A stretch of 64,000 nucleotides of DNA from Bisporella sp. PMI_857 (taxonomy: Eukaryota; Ascomycota; Leotiomycetes; Helotiales; Helotiaceae). Numbering within the stretch: position 1 is the stretch's first letter; each line of letters begins with the position of its first letter. Location: contig JAJSPD010000023.1 in the NCBI GenBank assembly GCA_021307315.1, forward strand, positions 186,001 to 250,000, read 5' to 3'. Of the stretch, positions 55,201-64,000 are shown in pieces. Under the pieces are notes generated by a model. It was not told where the DNA came from. It did not search any database and worked only from the letters and a program-made list of their open reading frames with translations. Made by a program: the position numbers and the translations under genes.

Positions 55201-55533
55201 AAGAAGCAGAAGGCTGTTAAAAACGTGAAATTTACTTTTCACGAATACAATGGCATGACATTCTCAAATAGATCAACGCAAAATCTAGACCTATATCTAC
55301 AGCAACGCGAAGGTTGGAAAGGAATGATGACCAAAGGACGACTGACGAAGACCGTGAAATCAGAACACCTTGACCATATGATGAGATGCTATGGAACAGG
55401 AGAAAGTTTTGTTTTGGTAAAGCCGCATTATGTGGAACAATTATTCAATAACTATCCGAAGCTTGCACGACATTCCTATGCTAGTGCGAATGGGAACTTT
55501 GATAATAGAAGTAATAAAAAGCAGAAAACTTGA
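52229..55533 (+). CDS. DUF3723 protein, two exons, about 1082 aa
   Basis: Exon 1 is 52229-54880 from an ATG. A 56-nt intron (GTAAGT...GAG, 54881-54936) precedes exon 2, 54937-55533. The DUF3723 region covers roughly residues 1-550. Landmarks are L-C-L-F-G-K-H-R-I-E-A-A-K, D-A-W-W-T-I-E-L-F-L, S-D-G-E-V-Y-R-K-V-R, L-L-D-F-P-G-L-W-C-G-L and later R-R-C-G-R-P-F-V-N-A-Y. The family is fungal, of unknown biochemical function, and one of the accessory gene types found inside Starship elements. The C-terminal half is disordered and Ser-rich with at least seven R-S-F-L motifs, and ends with a basic, more ordered segment (K-N-V-K-F-T-F-H-E-Y). The exact acceptor is uncertain (a second AG lies 7 nt upstream in another phase). 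The gene is divergent from the patatin-like gene. Confidence 0.85.
54610..54840 (+). repeat. Coding tandem repeat in the DUF3723 gene
   Basis: Two near-identical units of about 105-115 bp, each encoding S-H-R-S-F-L-D, a short variable part, then M-M-S-D-E-E-S-Q-F-P. A third partial copy follows. The high nucleotide identity suggests recent expansion. Confidence 0.75.
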
Positions 55534-55651
55534 CTGAACATTGCAACTTTACCGACAAAGAAAGTACATGTGGCACCATCAAGGTGATGACAGTAGTATC
55601 CGTGATTGCTCTAGCTTCTTCCAATATGTAGCATGTATGTTCACACTGACT

Positions 55652-56221
55652 TCAATAACCATACTTGTTTTTTTGGTGGGTTATCTCCTCTCCTTTTCTC
55701 TTCATTGCTCGGGTGGTCGGTTTCGAGATTGGTATGTTGGAGGCTGATTCATTGGTGTTTAATTCAAAGGAAGGCATCTCGCTATCAGCAAGTGCGTCAA
55801 AGGTGTGTGGTGAGATCATTGGAGATTGAAAAGTGTTGGCGTCAATAGAAGATTGTGGCTCATGTTGAGTCGTGGTCGCTTCGTTTTGTTGGGATACTCG
55901 ATGCGAACTCATGGTAGCCTGGGCGACCGATATATAATGGTCTGGGCCTTCTATGCCCGGGATGCCGATCTAGCTCGATTAGCAAGATTGTGGAGCAGAT
56001 CAGATGTAACTCACATTGGCATTTGGAAATGGATAATCGGGGTCTGACTGATAACCCCAGCTTTCAAGACCATCTGTACAAAAGAATGCACAACGGATAC
56101 CGTAGAGAGAGTACAGCTCCGCTACTTTCTTCGCCGCCCCTTTACGACGTTGGGGAAAGTTCTTTCTCAAACGCTCACTCTCTAGCTTGTCTCCACCCTT
56201 TTGAGATATGAGATCAGTCAT
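55652..56221 (-). CDS. MADS-box-like (SRF-type) small regulator, 174 aa
   Basis: Exon 1 is complement(56015-56221) from an ATG. The 45-nt intron (GTGAGT, GCTAATC branch, GCTAG acceptor) joins in phase 0 to exon 2, complement(55652-55969). Residues about 16-60 read R-L-R-K-N-F-P-Q-R-R-K-G-A-A-K-K-V-A-E-L, then Y-G-I-R-C-A-F-F-C-T-D-G. This parallels the MADS-box helix (RKxxFxxRRxGLxKKAxELSxLCGVxVAxx). The remainder is Ser/Thr-rich with a terminal basic stretch (R-A-M-K-R-K-G). It is a probable DNA-binding regulator. It sits between, and on the opposite strand to, the DUF3723 gene, with about 120 bp between the two stops. The match is to one motif only, so the family assignment is moderate. Confidence 0.6.
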
Positions 56222-56903
56222 GGTTGTTGCTCGGAAATATGTATGTAGAATTGTGGTGCTTTGCTGTGAATGTTATCGAGAGAACGATAACTGAGATCGA
56301 GGGAACAGTCGATATTTATCATGGCAAACAGGAAATGGTGCATGCGACAAGCGCGCGGCTATGGGGGTGTGATATGCATGCACTAAATGTTGGTCACATA
56401 TTAGTGATATGTTCTTTGAGTTCCTTTTCGAGATCGAACTTCACAGTATCAGATTCTGAGATCCCGTGTCCGGGATTCTCATTACTTGATCTGACCCTGT
56501 CTGGCGTCCGTAGTTCCGTACGCATGCATAGTCTATATGTTGGTTACTTAAGCGCTAGGCAGTTTCCAGAAATAGTCTCCATGAACAAAAGGGACCGATT
56601 TTTGAGGTCTTATAAATCCATTAGCCCGACATTGATATTCTCACCCGTATTTCATATAATATCAAGTGGCGGGTTGTCGGAATAAAGTTAGTTATGTGAG
56701 ACTTCCCGTAAGTTATCTTACAGGGCAGATTAAAATTAGTCAGAAGTTCGAAGCCACATAGTGAAAAACTTCAGTCTCAGAGCACAGGAAGCCAAAGCAC
56801 GATGCAAGAGATTCTCGGAACAATAAATACAAACTTTCTAAGGTACGCGAATTTTATTAGCCATTGAGCTTGCAGTCATGAAGTATATATTGCAAGTGCC
56901 GCC

Positions 56904-58724
56904 CTACACAAATGAAACCACTTCCTCTGCCGGTACACCTTCTAAAGGCGTCTGAACGCTTCTCTTGGGTCTTATTGCAGCCCTTCTATCAGCCCTATCC
57001 TCTCTCTGCACCGGCCAACTAATCTCTGAAGGTTTTGCAATTTGTTGAAGCTCGATGTTTATGTGCTGGTCGTGTCTAGGAGGCTCTAATGAAGGTCGGA
57101 ACTCCGCTTCCACGAACTCAATGACTTTCTCCTTTGAAATTTTGCTGAGGACCTTGGTGCGAATATTACCTACAAACTCAGGATCGCCGCAGACTGATTC
57201 AGTAATTAGCCTATTGTTTTATTATAAGCGACGAATGAACTTGCCAATAACAATGTTCTGTCCTGGTGAATTCCTTGCTACAGAGCGGACAGCTGCGCTT
57301 AGATCTTTGTAGTTATCGCAATTAGGATAAAATTGTTTTATTCTTGTTTCATTGAAGGTAGTAACTGGTTCAGTGGCTGGCTTTTTCTTGAAATAGCACC
57401 ATACTTGCAATAACGGATCAGGTAGCTTCGAAGTTATTAGTATTGATCAAGGAGACAATTAATCATCGTTACCTTGGAACTTTGGTCTTCAAGTTTGTTA
57501 AAGTAGTGACCCGCCCAGACTTCTTGCTGATTTTCCTCTAGCTCCCAATATATGTCCACCTTTCGAGTTCGTATACGTTTTCTAGATTTCATCCATATCA
57601 AGTATTGGGCATAGGCTAGCACTCCCGCAATCCCAATGCCCTTTGCTGCGAGAATGACTGTGTCATATTCCTCTGCAGGTATATTCTGGCCGTGTGGACC
57701 ATCGAGACTAATTCTTTGATATGGCGCTCCATTCGCGAGTCGTAAAGTGAAGCCTAGTTTAGTCTCGATGAGGAACGTTATTGTGCTGGAGAATGTCTGA
57801 GTAAGATCTTCCTCCCACCAAAAAATCATAAAAGGGTGAGATTGAAATTTATCATAAGCTTGAAGAGTCTCCGATTGTACATAGAAAAATTGCCCTGGTC
57901 TTGGGTGGAACCGTCCTTCCAGATCAACCTTGACTTCGACTGCCCGTTGGTATTTTTGTATATGAAAATTATGGGTTCGTGTGCCAATATTGTGCCTTGA
58001 AAGCCTGTACGCCATATGCAACATCCATAGACAAAGCGCGATGGTGGGATATATATACCTCTCCCAACCTAGTGGAAATAAATGCCAAAATGTCAATCCA
58101 AGAACCAATATAGCAAGGAACTGATGGAGCCGAAAGAAAACTTCAAAGACACGCTTTCGGATAGGGTATATTGACGAAGCAAAAATAACAAGCATTGTAG
58201 TTGAAGCCTAATCATATGTTAATCTTCTTAATAAATTCAATATAATGCGAACAAGATCGTACAAATATCCCTGTCTTGGACTGAATAGAGCGACTATCGT
58301 ATCCTTTTGACGCTATAGCCAAGAACATGTGTATAAAACTATGAAGGATAGCCATTCTCCCGATCCAGTGATGTGCAAAAAAGTAAGAGGTTAGTGGTAT
58401 GTTAACAATTTTGGCAATAACGCTTGTACGCTCTCCGAGGAATAAAGGAAGCATATTGAAGCAAGCCATAAAGCCGGCTCGGGATCTTGCTGCATTTACT
58501 GTCAAAGGTGGCAGAAGAAGGCATAATCCATTTGCAATGCCATATAACACAAGCAATAAGAATTGGAATCTCGTTATACTATTGTAGTAGCGTCGCGGTA
58601 TGAAAATAGGGTAAATTAACTGGCTCAAAAAAAAGTATCTGAAGTATATAATCATTACAAGTAGGATAAACGTAGCGAGGACGCATCCGGCAATAGACAT
58701 GCCATACACATAGTATGTATTCAT
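56904..58724 (-). CDS. Ferric-reductase (FRE)-like transmembrane oxidoreductase, four exons, about 555 aa
   Basis: Minus-strand exons are 58724-58263, 58207-57473, 57425-57245 and 57193-56904. Introns have donors GTACGA, GTAACG (with TACTAAT branch) and GCAAGT (a GC-AG intron). The transmembrane core has the paired haem histidines: A-H-H-W-I-G-R-M-A-I-L-H-S-F-I-H in one helix pair, and L-H-Q-F-L-A-I-L with F-W-H in the next. The FAD site is S-H-P-F-M-I-F-W-W. The NADPH site is V-I-L-A-A-K-G-I-G-I-A-G. The last exon has V-C-G-D-P-E-F-V-G-N-I-R. The protein would pass electrons from NADPH to metal or oxygen at the membrane. Coding-like sequence continues upstream of the first ATG to about 58860 without an ATG, so a 5' exon may be missing. 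FRE genes are a known Starship accessory class. Confidence 0.8.
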
Positions 58725-58934
58725 AATGAGAATCGTGTAGAAGGTTGTCCAAGAAGTGATGTTTAGCTTATTGTGATAGATATACCAGCCATCACCGAAA
58801 CCCAATTTCTTTGATTTAAAAGCATGAAACTGGATTCCGGGTTCGAAAAAGCCGAATTTGATTTTAAGAATCGTTAGTACTTATAAATATCTCAGCTCGA
58901 GCTCCCTTCTGGAAGTTAAATTTTGTAGAGCACT

Positions 58935-61679
58935 ATGGCTGACAGAGGTGGTAACGATCAAACTCAGCCTCAAACCCCAAGCACCGAGAATAGACGGGTC
59001 ACAAGATCACATAGTCAGATTCTGCGAGCGCAAGCTGAACAGGCACAGCAAAATGTGCAAGAGCAGAACAGCGTACCGCTTGCGCAAGGCTCTCATCAGA
59101 ATCAGCAGGCGCAAGCTGAACAGGCGCAGCAAAACGTGCAGCCGCAGACATCCTCGCCTAGCCAAACTAGTCGAACTACAAGATCACAAAGCGCTCATCA
59201 AAATCAGCAGGAACAAGCTCAACAAGCGCAGCAAAATGTGCAACAGCAGAACAGTGTACCGGTTTCGCCTACCAATAGACGCACCACGAGATCGCAAAGC
59301 AATCACCTAAATCAACAAGAGCAAGCTCAACAAGCGCAGCAAAACGTGCAACCGCAAAACAGTGTGCCGCTTTCGCATCGTCAAAATCAGCAAGAGCAAG
59401 CTCAACAAGCGCAGCAAAACGTACAGCCGCAGACATCCTCGCCTAGCCAAACTAGACGAACTACAAGATCACAGGGGCAAAGTCAGCCACGGCAAAACCG
59501 AAGTCGACGAAGAAGCCAACAAGGTCCACGGGCACAACATCCCCCAGGGCAGCAGCCACTCGATAGTGAAGTCCAGCGGCCAGGACCGCAACATCCGCAT
59601 ATTTTGGGAGCCGCAAATCCGCAAAATGGAGAGGCCAGTAATGAAGGTAAGAAGGAAAATGTAGTGATTTGTTGAAATGATAATAATTGGGGCTTTGATT
59701 TAGGTTATCCAGATGTGAGACTTGTAGTAACCACTGCATCGCCCACTCCAGGCTCAAATTCTACATCAAGCAATTCGAATCAACAGCATCCCGTATACGA
59801 ACAACAAAACGGCTCATCGCTTGTGCAACCTACACAATCTCAGAATGCACCTGTTAATCCTAATAACCATGACCCCATAGCTCAAAATAATCAATCAAAC
59901 AGTCACAGGCAAGTGGCCCCCTCTCATGAGATCCAAGTTCTCCCAGTTATCGATGAGCAAGGCTCAGATTCGGAATCGACAATGATAAATAGTGTCGCGC
60001 CATCTGGGGCATCCTCTAGAATGTCCTTTGTACTGGATGGACCTGGAAACGCGCAACCAAACGGAGGCGCACTAATGTCTGGAGGGGTGCCAGTTACGAG
60101 TTTTGGGCCATCGAGGACGAGCCAAGCAGCGCAACATCCCAACTCTCGAGGGGTTCGGCAACTGCAACCGCCACCCCCGCAAGGCGAAATTGATGACGAA
60201 GCAGAAGAAGTGGAACCATTGGAACCATTGGAAGAACTTCCACCACTTCCCGGATGGAGCCAAGCTGAAGGTATTCCGGCTACTAATATAAGTCCATGGT
60301 GCGTCATTGAAAAAGATCGTACCACGGGACAATGGATACAGAAAAGAATAGTCGCTGTAGTAAAATCCGGTAGTGGACATCAAGTAATATTGAAGTCTTG
60401 GGGAAAGAACCCTAATTATCCAGACGTCACAATTTTTGAAGCATCGCCTGCAAGTCATCATAGGTCCATTTCCGATAACTGGATCGCAGCGAACGGTGTA
60501 ACCCCGATAATTGACGCTGAATCGACGAGAGGGAGAAATTTCGTAGGACCTCATGGATGCACTATTCTAGGAGTAATCACTACGCTAAGTCGACGCACAG
60601 TATATGGCACCGTGCACGACACAAACGCTAATCCTATAGGGTATCTTCCTCCCCCTCGGGGCCAACATATAAAAATCATCTTGAGATGGCGTAATCAAGA
60701 GGCCGGGATCTACTCTAAGGCTGAGATATGCAAGGTTCATGCGAAAAATGTTGTAGAGAGTCAAATACGCAGATATTATGATATGTCAGGCCAATTTGTC
60801 CCTGTAGCTCCAACTATTCTGCCTATAACTGAAGAAAATACACTACGATCGCATGCTATGGCTAATTGGCCCAGCAATTATATCTCAATGCAGAGGCCCG
60901 CGGACCCAAACAACCAAGAGTATTTAAACATGCTGCGTCAACATCAACAATCGTACTTTGATAATCTGCAAAATGTGGCCGCACCACTCTCGTATGGTAA
61001 TCAGGGCCATTTGCTTCAACTACCCCAGTACTCACAGAATCCACCTCCAAATGCCGTCTCATTGCCTCTTTTCCAAAACGCCTTAGGAAGCCTTCCGAAC
61101 CAAACACAATATCAAGTACCTCCTCCACCATACAACCCTAATCCGCAGCCGCTACCATTGCGCCAGCCACCTGGAGCTCCTCAGGCGCAAGCACCCCAGC
61201 AATCATATGGTGGGCAAGCTCCACAATTGCAAGCACAAACAGGCAGGCGTCGTTCAGAACGGCTAGCTCTGCAAGCTTCACAAGCGCAAGCTGTGCCCCA
61301 GCAATTATATAGTGTTCAAGGTTCACAAGCTCAAGTCGTGCCCCAGCAATCATATGGTGGGCAAGCTCCACAATTGCAAGCACAAACAGGCAGGCGTCGT
61401 TCAGAACGGTTAGCTCTGCAAGCTTCACAAGCACAAGCTTTGCCCCAGCAATCCTATGGTGGGCAAGCTCTACAACCGCCGCTAAATAGTCAAATGAACC
61501 TACAAGTCTATTCTATTCCACAGTCCTCGAACCGGAATAATCCAGAACTTGTAACTCCGCCTCCACCATATACTAATTTAATGCACCAGGCACCTTTTCA
61601 GCCTTCATCGTTGCTCAGAGTTCCGAATGATTCGAACTATCGCTCGCCATCAGCAGAATCAGATAATGAGACACTCTAA
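58935..61679 (+). CDS. Gln/Pro-rich repeat protein, two exons, about 895 aa
   Basis: Exon 1 is 58935-59646 from an ATG. The 57-nt intron (59647-59703) has donor GTAAGA and acceptor TTTAG, and exon 2 is 59704-61679 with the phase kept. Residues about 25-190 are built from repeats of Q-A-Q-Q-A-Q-Q-N-V-Q-P-Q. An acidic linker (E-E-V-E-P-L-E-P-L-E-E-L) precedes a globular segment of about 150 residues (about 430-580) starting at W-C-V-I-E-K-D-R-T-T-G-Q-W and containing I-V-A-V-V-K-S-G-S-G-H-Q-V-I-L-K. The C-terminal third is again P/Q-rich, with two near-identical units. I recognise no known domain. The prion-like composition suggests phase separation or scaffolding, but that is inference. It is divergent from the ferric-reductase gene (about 210 bp apart). 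Confidence 0.6.
59030..59470 (+). repeat. Coding tandem repeats, Gln-rich unit
   Basis: Units of about 75-95 bp containing GAACAAGCTCAACAAGCGCA and variants, repeated about five times with alternating inserts (T-S-S-P-S-Q-T or N-S-V-P). The second and fifth units share the longer insert. Confidence 0.7.
61194..61460 (+). repeat. Coding tandem repeat, about 147-bp unit
   Basis: The stretch from CAATCATATGGTGGGCAAGC through CAGGCAGGCGTCGTTCAGAA occurs twice, starting at about 61200 and 61347, almost identical over about 70 bp. A third partial copy follows near 61450. Confidence 0.75.
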
Positions 61680-62452
61680 AGCATTACGCTTTACAACTTT
61701 CTTTTTAATTGTTATAGTTATAGACATAAGTGCTAGTACAGAATTGATCATTATAACTTATATGTGACCTAGTTGTTTCTCCAAAGACGCAGTGATGATA
61801 TCCTGCATGGCTACTCTTTCAATGCATGTGAAATGCTTGCCGCCGCTTAAAAATAGCATCCATGCTTATTTCTGTCTTCGCAATCCGTGATCGATGCTAG
61901 GGCATTACTGACTTCGTTTTTTTTCAGCTTTTATGATTTGCAATGTTTCCATTGGCAAAGATTCCCGGTCCTGTTGGTGATACGGCCATATCTAATGCAT
62001 TAGAGCAATCGGAACATGTTCCTGCATATGCATTAGTCAAAGAGGCAGCTTACGCGCATCAAATTCTCGTCACATGTTCGGTGATCACTAAGTCGAGCAA
62101 GTATCTCTCGATGCAGGGGGGTGCGTCATAAAAAGATGATATAACTTTACGTCGCTTATTGCAGAAATTTGTTTGGTTACCGATTACTCGGTAGCCCCAT
62201 GAGCTAGCATATTGCTAGTGGAGACACCTCGTATGAGTCCCTAATCAGATCGCAGCAATAGGTTGGCATGAGTCGTGCTTATCAAGCATTGGGAGTGGAA
62301 ATCGCATAGAGGGAATCAGGACGAAAGTTGACGATTGAGGGATGGCTCTGCCCAAACTCCCGTCTTTGAAGAAAACTCTCTAAGAGAGTACACGTCAACT
62401 CACTTTTTATATAGAGAATGGTACTTATGATCCTTAGGAGACGAATCGAAGC
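61680..62452. other. Intergenic region
   Basis: About 770 bp without a supported gene. A short frame at 61943-62131 has no domain. No repeat or RNA gene is seen. Confidence 0.4.
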
Positions 62453-63415
62453 ATGCAGCGACAACCAAGCCACGAGGAATCTGAGGATATTGGGGACTTC
62501 ATTGTAGTAGATACGGGCATTTCAGAGGCTCCACGTAGCCGTAAGAAGAGGGCTCCACGTAGCCGCAAGGAGAGCTTTGCTCCTCATACAGTTGATACGA
62601 GATTCCCTCAGCCGTCGATAACTCCAATTCCCAGTCACGGATCACCGGTGGACCGATGGCCCGCCATTCACGGCACACTGACGCCAGCAAGTGTCGTTGC
62701 AAACGTCCAGAGAGTACCGCAAACTACGAGCCAAAAAGTTCGAGGTGTGCAAATGATACCTCAATCCAACAATCCCGAGTTAGAAGAGATTGCGACAATC
62801 ACCAATCTTTGCCATCCTACACAACAAGTTCATTTAAGGGCAAGTAATTGCAATACGGAAATGGCCACTCGAAATGGTAAAGCCATCCTGATATACGGAG
62901 ATGCGACTGTGCTTCAGACGTTGCAGCACGTACCGTCATGGGGCAAGAACCCGCAATCACGAAGTTTACAAGTGCCAATCGTGCAAAACCCAAGCCTGCG
63001 ACTCCCAAGTTTCCATCACTTCGTACTCGGTATACCGCCTACACCTCTTGTACCTATAATTACAGTCAGACTGCAAGAAGCCTGCGGTGGACGCTTCAGT
63101 GTGCCTTATAGCGCATTGTGTTTTGGGTCTAACATCAAAGTTGGGCAATTTTTCGCGTGGTTTGCACGTCTAACAGGCCGAGGGGCTCCTCAGGGGCCAT
63201 CTTCGCTACTTGTTTGGCTCCATGACGCGAGATACTCACCCAAAGTCGTGAGAATTATGAGATGCGCCGAGAATGGCTTTCAACAAGCGAAACATTCTAT
63301 TCTTGAGCAGTACGCAGAAGCGAAATTACTTGATCCGGGGATGACAGAATTTGCTATTTTCATCACCGAAATGGGTTGGAGGCCATATCCACCAGAATAT
63401 TTCCGCTTCAATTGA
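62453..63415 (+). CDS. Single-exon orphan protein, 320 aa
   Basis: The frame starts at an ATG (agcATG) and ends with TGA at 63413-63415. Residues 1-120 are disordered, with a duplicated A-P-R-S-R-K segment (a possible nuclear signal) near residue 25. Residues about 140-320 look globular: K-A-I-L-I-Y-G-D-A, F-V-L-G-I-P-P-T-P-L-V-P-I-I, V-G-Q-F-F-A-W-F-A-R-L-T-G and S-S-L-L-V-W-L-H-D-A-R. I recognise no family. It has a layout similar to the neighbour at 58935-61679 (disordered N-part, then a folded part), and the two may belong to the same mobile-element cargo. Confidence 0.55.
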   Translation: MQRQPSHEESEDIGDFIVVDTGISEAPRSRKKRAPRSRKESFAPHTVDTRFPQPSITPIPSHGSPVDRWPAIHGTLTPASVVANVQRVPQTTSQKVRGVQMIPQSNNPELEEIATITNLCHPTQQVHLRASNCNTEMATRNGKAILIYGDATVLQTLQHVPSWGKNPQSRSLQVPIVQNPSLRLPSFHHFVLGIPPTPLVPIITVRLQEACGGRFSVPYSALCFGSNIKVGQFFAWFARLTGRGAPQGPSSLLVWLHDARYSPKVVRIMRCAENGFQQAKHSILEQYAEAKLLDPGMTEFAIFITEMGWRPYPPEYFRFN

Positions 63416-64000
63416 GGACATGCCTGCGGTTGATGCTGGGAATATTGCTTTAAATATCACGATCCGCACGCATTTTTCTTTATTACCACAATAGCTGCAA
63501 TGTATCTAACAACTTTCGATTAAAGCATATTTCTATCTTTGACCTGTTCAATTGCCTCCACTTGAAAATCATATATATCCCATTGATTATCTCATGATAC
63601 CTCACATTCCTCATCTCCTACATCACCGTTCTACCTTTCAATCAATATCGTGTCGTCTACTGTAGCGACGCTTGTGGAGTGTGTTGCTTTTAAATGAATC
63701 TACTGGCGATATTGGCCGATAGTCTGAGTGTGACCTTCTAGAACTTGGAAGGCATCAATAATCCGAAGGACAATTATAACTTCAACGCCAGCTTCTTACA
63801 AGAATTTTGTATATATCACCGCACCAATTACTCCTATGACTGATGACTTGAGGTATCCCATGTTTCCAAGCATAAAGGGACCAGAGTACAGTAGATTATG
63901 AAGTATTGCTGATATAGTGAAATTTACTTATAGGAAGAATATATGATATGTATTACTGATGAAGGCATTCAAAGGATATGCAGATCGCCCCAGATGAGAA
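63416..64000. other. Window end, no gene seen
   Basis: About 585 bp, AT-rich, without a convincing frame. No element border is recognisable. Confidence 0.4.

Noticed and set aside
60072..61434. Minus-strand frames of 89-160 codons under the Gln-rich gene
   Set aside because: They are sh­adows of the plus-strand repeat protein. Their repeats mirror the DNA repeats.
1..64000. Starship captain (DUF3435 tyrosine recombinase)
   Set aside because: I looked for the R...HxxR...Y arrangement in the larger proteins on both strands and found none. If present it is outside the window.
1..64000. CRISPR arrays, rRNA or tRNA genes
   Set aside because: No direct-repeat/spacer pattern and no recognisable tRNA arms or rRNA sequence were seen. 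A covariance-model scan would be needed to exclude tRNAs.

Overview
The window looks like nuclear DNA of a filamentous ascomycete (Pezizomycotina). The genes carry short introns of about 40-90 nt with GTAAGT/GTATGT-type donors, CTAAC/CTAAT branch sites and YAG or AAG acceptors. The families seen (DUF7514, HET domain, DUF3723, APH-like kinases, ferric reductase) are typical of, or expanded in, that group. I cannot name the species. Many proteins are spread over several exons, so the gene models below were spliced by hand by matching splice sites and reading phase. They need transcript support.

Layout. 1-6.4 kb: the 3' end of a DUF7514-type gene, a Pro/Gln-rich membrane-anchored orphan, and non-coding DNA with a dispersed hairpin repeat. 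6.4-13.5 kb: a small putative two-exon gene, a divergent NF-YA/HAP2 gene, and a decayed Helitron (Rep, then Pif1-type helicase, then a possible OB-fold ORF, then a candidate 3' terminal hairpin). 14-26.7 kb: a truncated HET gene and a run of lineage-specific multi-exon genes, including a polytopic membrane protein and a pair of convergent genes that overlap at their 3' ends. 27-32.2 kb: a 760-aa protein with a nuclease-like motif and a kinase-like domain, a small charged protein, and an APH-family kinase-like protein. 32.4-34.4 kb: a Myb/SANT plus AT-hook regulator. 36-39.4 kb: a decayed gene and a small basic two-exon gene.

40-64 kb is the most striking part. It holds a Ulp1/C48-type SUMO-protease-like gene, a single-exon protein joining a JmjC dioxygenase domain to a C-terminal SET domain, a RING plus patatin-like protein with all patatin catalytic motifs lost, a DUF3723 protein, a MADS-box-like protein, a ferric reductase, and two repeat-rich orphans. 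DUF3723, patatin-like and ferric-reductase genes together are three of the accessory gene types described for Starship giant transposons. The interval from about 48.2 to 58.7 kb (possibly more) is therefore a good candidate for Starship interior. No tyrosine-recombinase (DUF3435) captain and no element border could be seen, so this remains an inference.

How the genes may work together: the 40-47 kb pair would act on SUMO and histone methylation. The 48-58.7 kb group would be mobile-element accessory genes arranged around a divergent promoter region that contains a 15-bp minisatellite.
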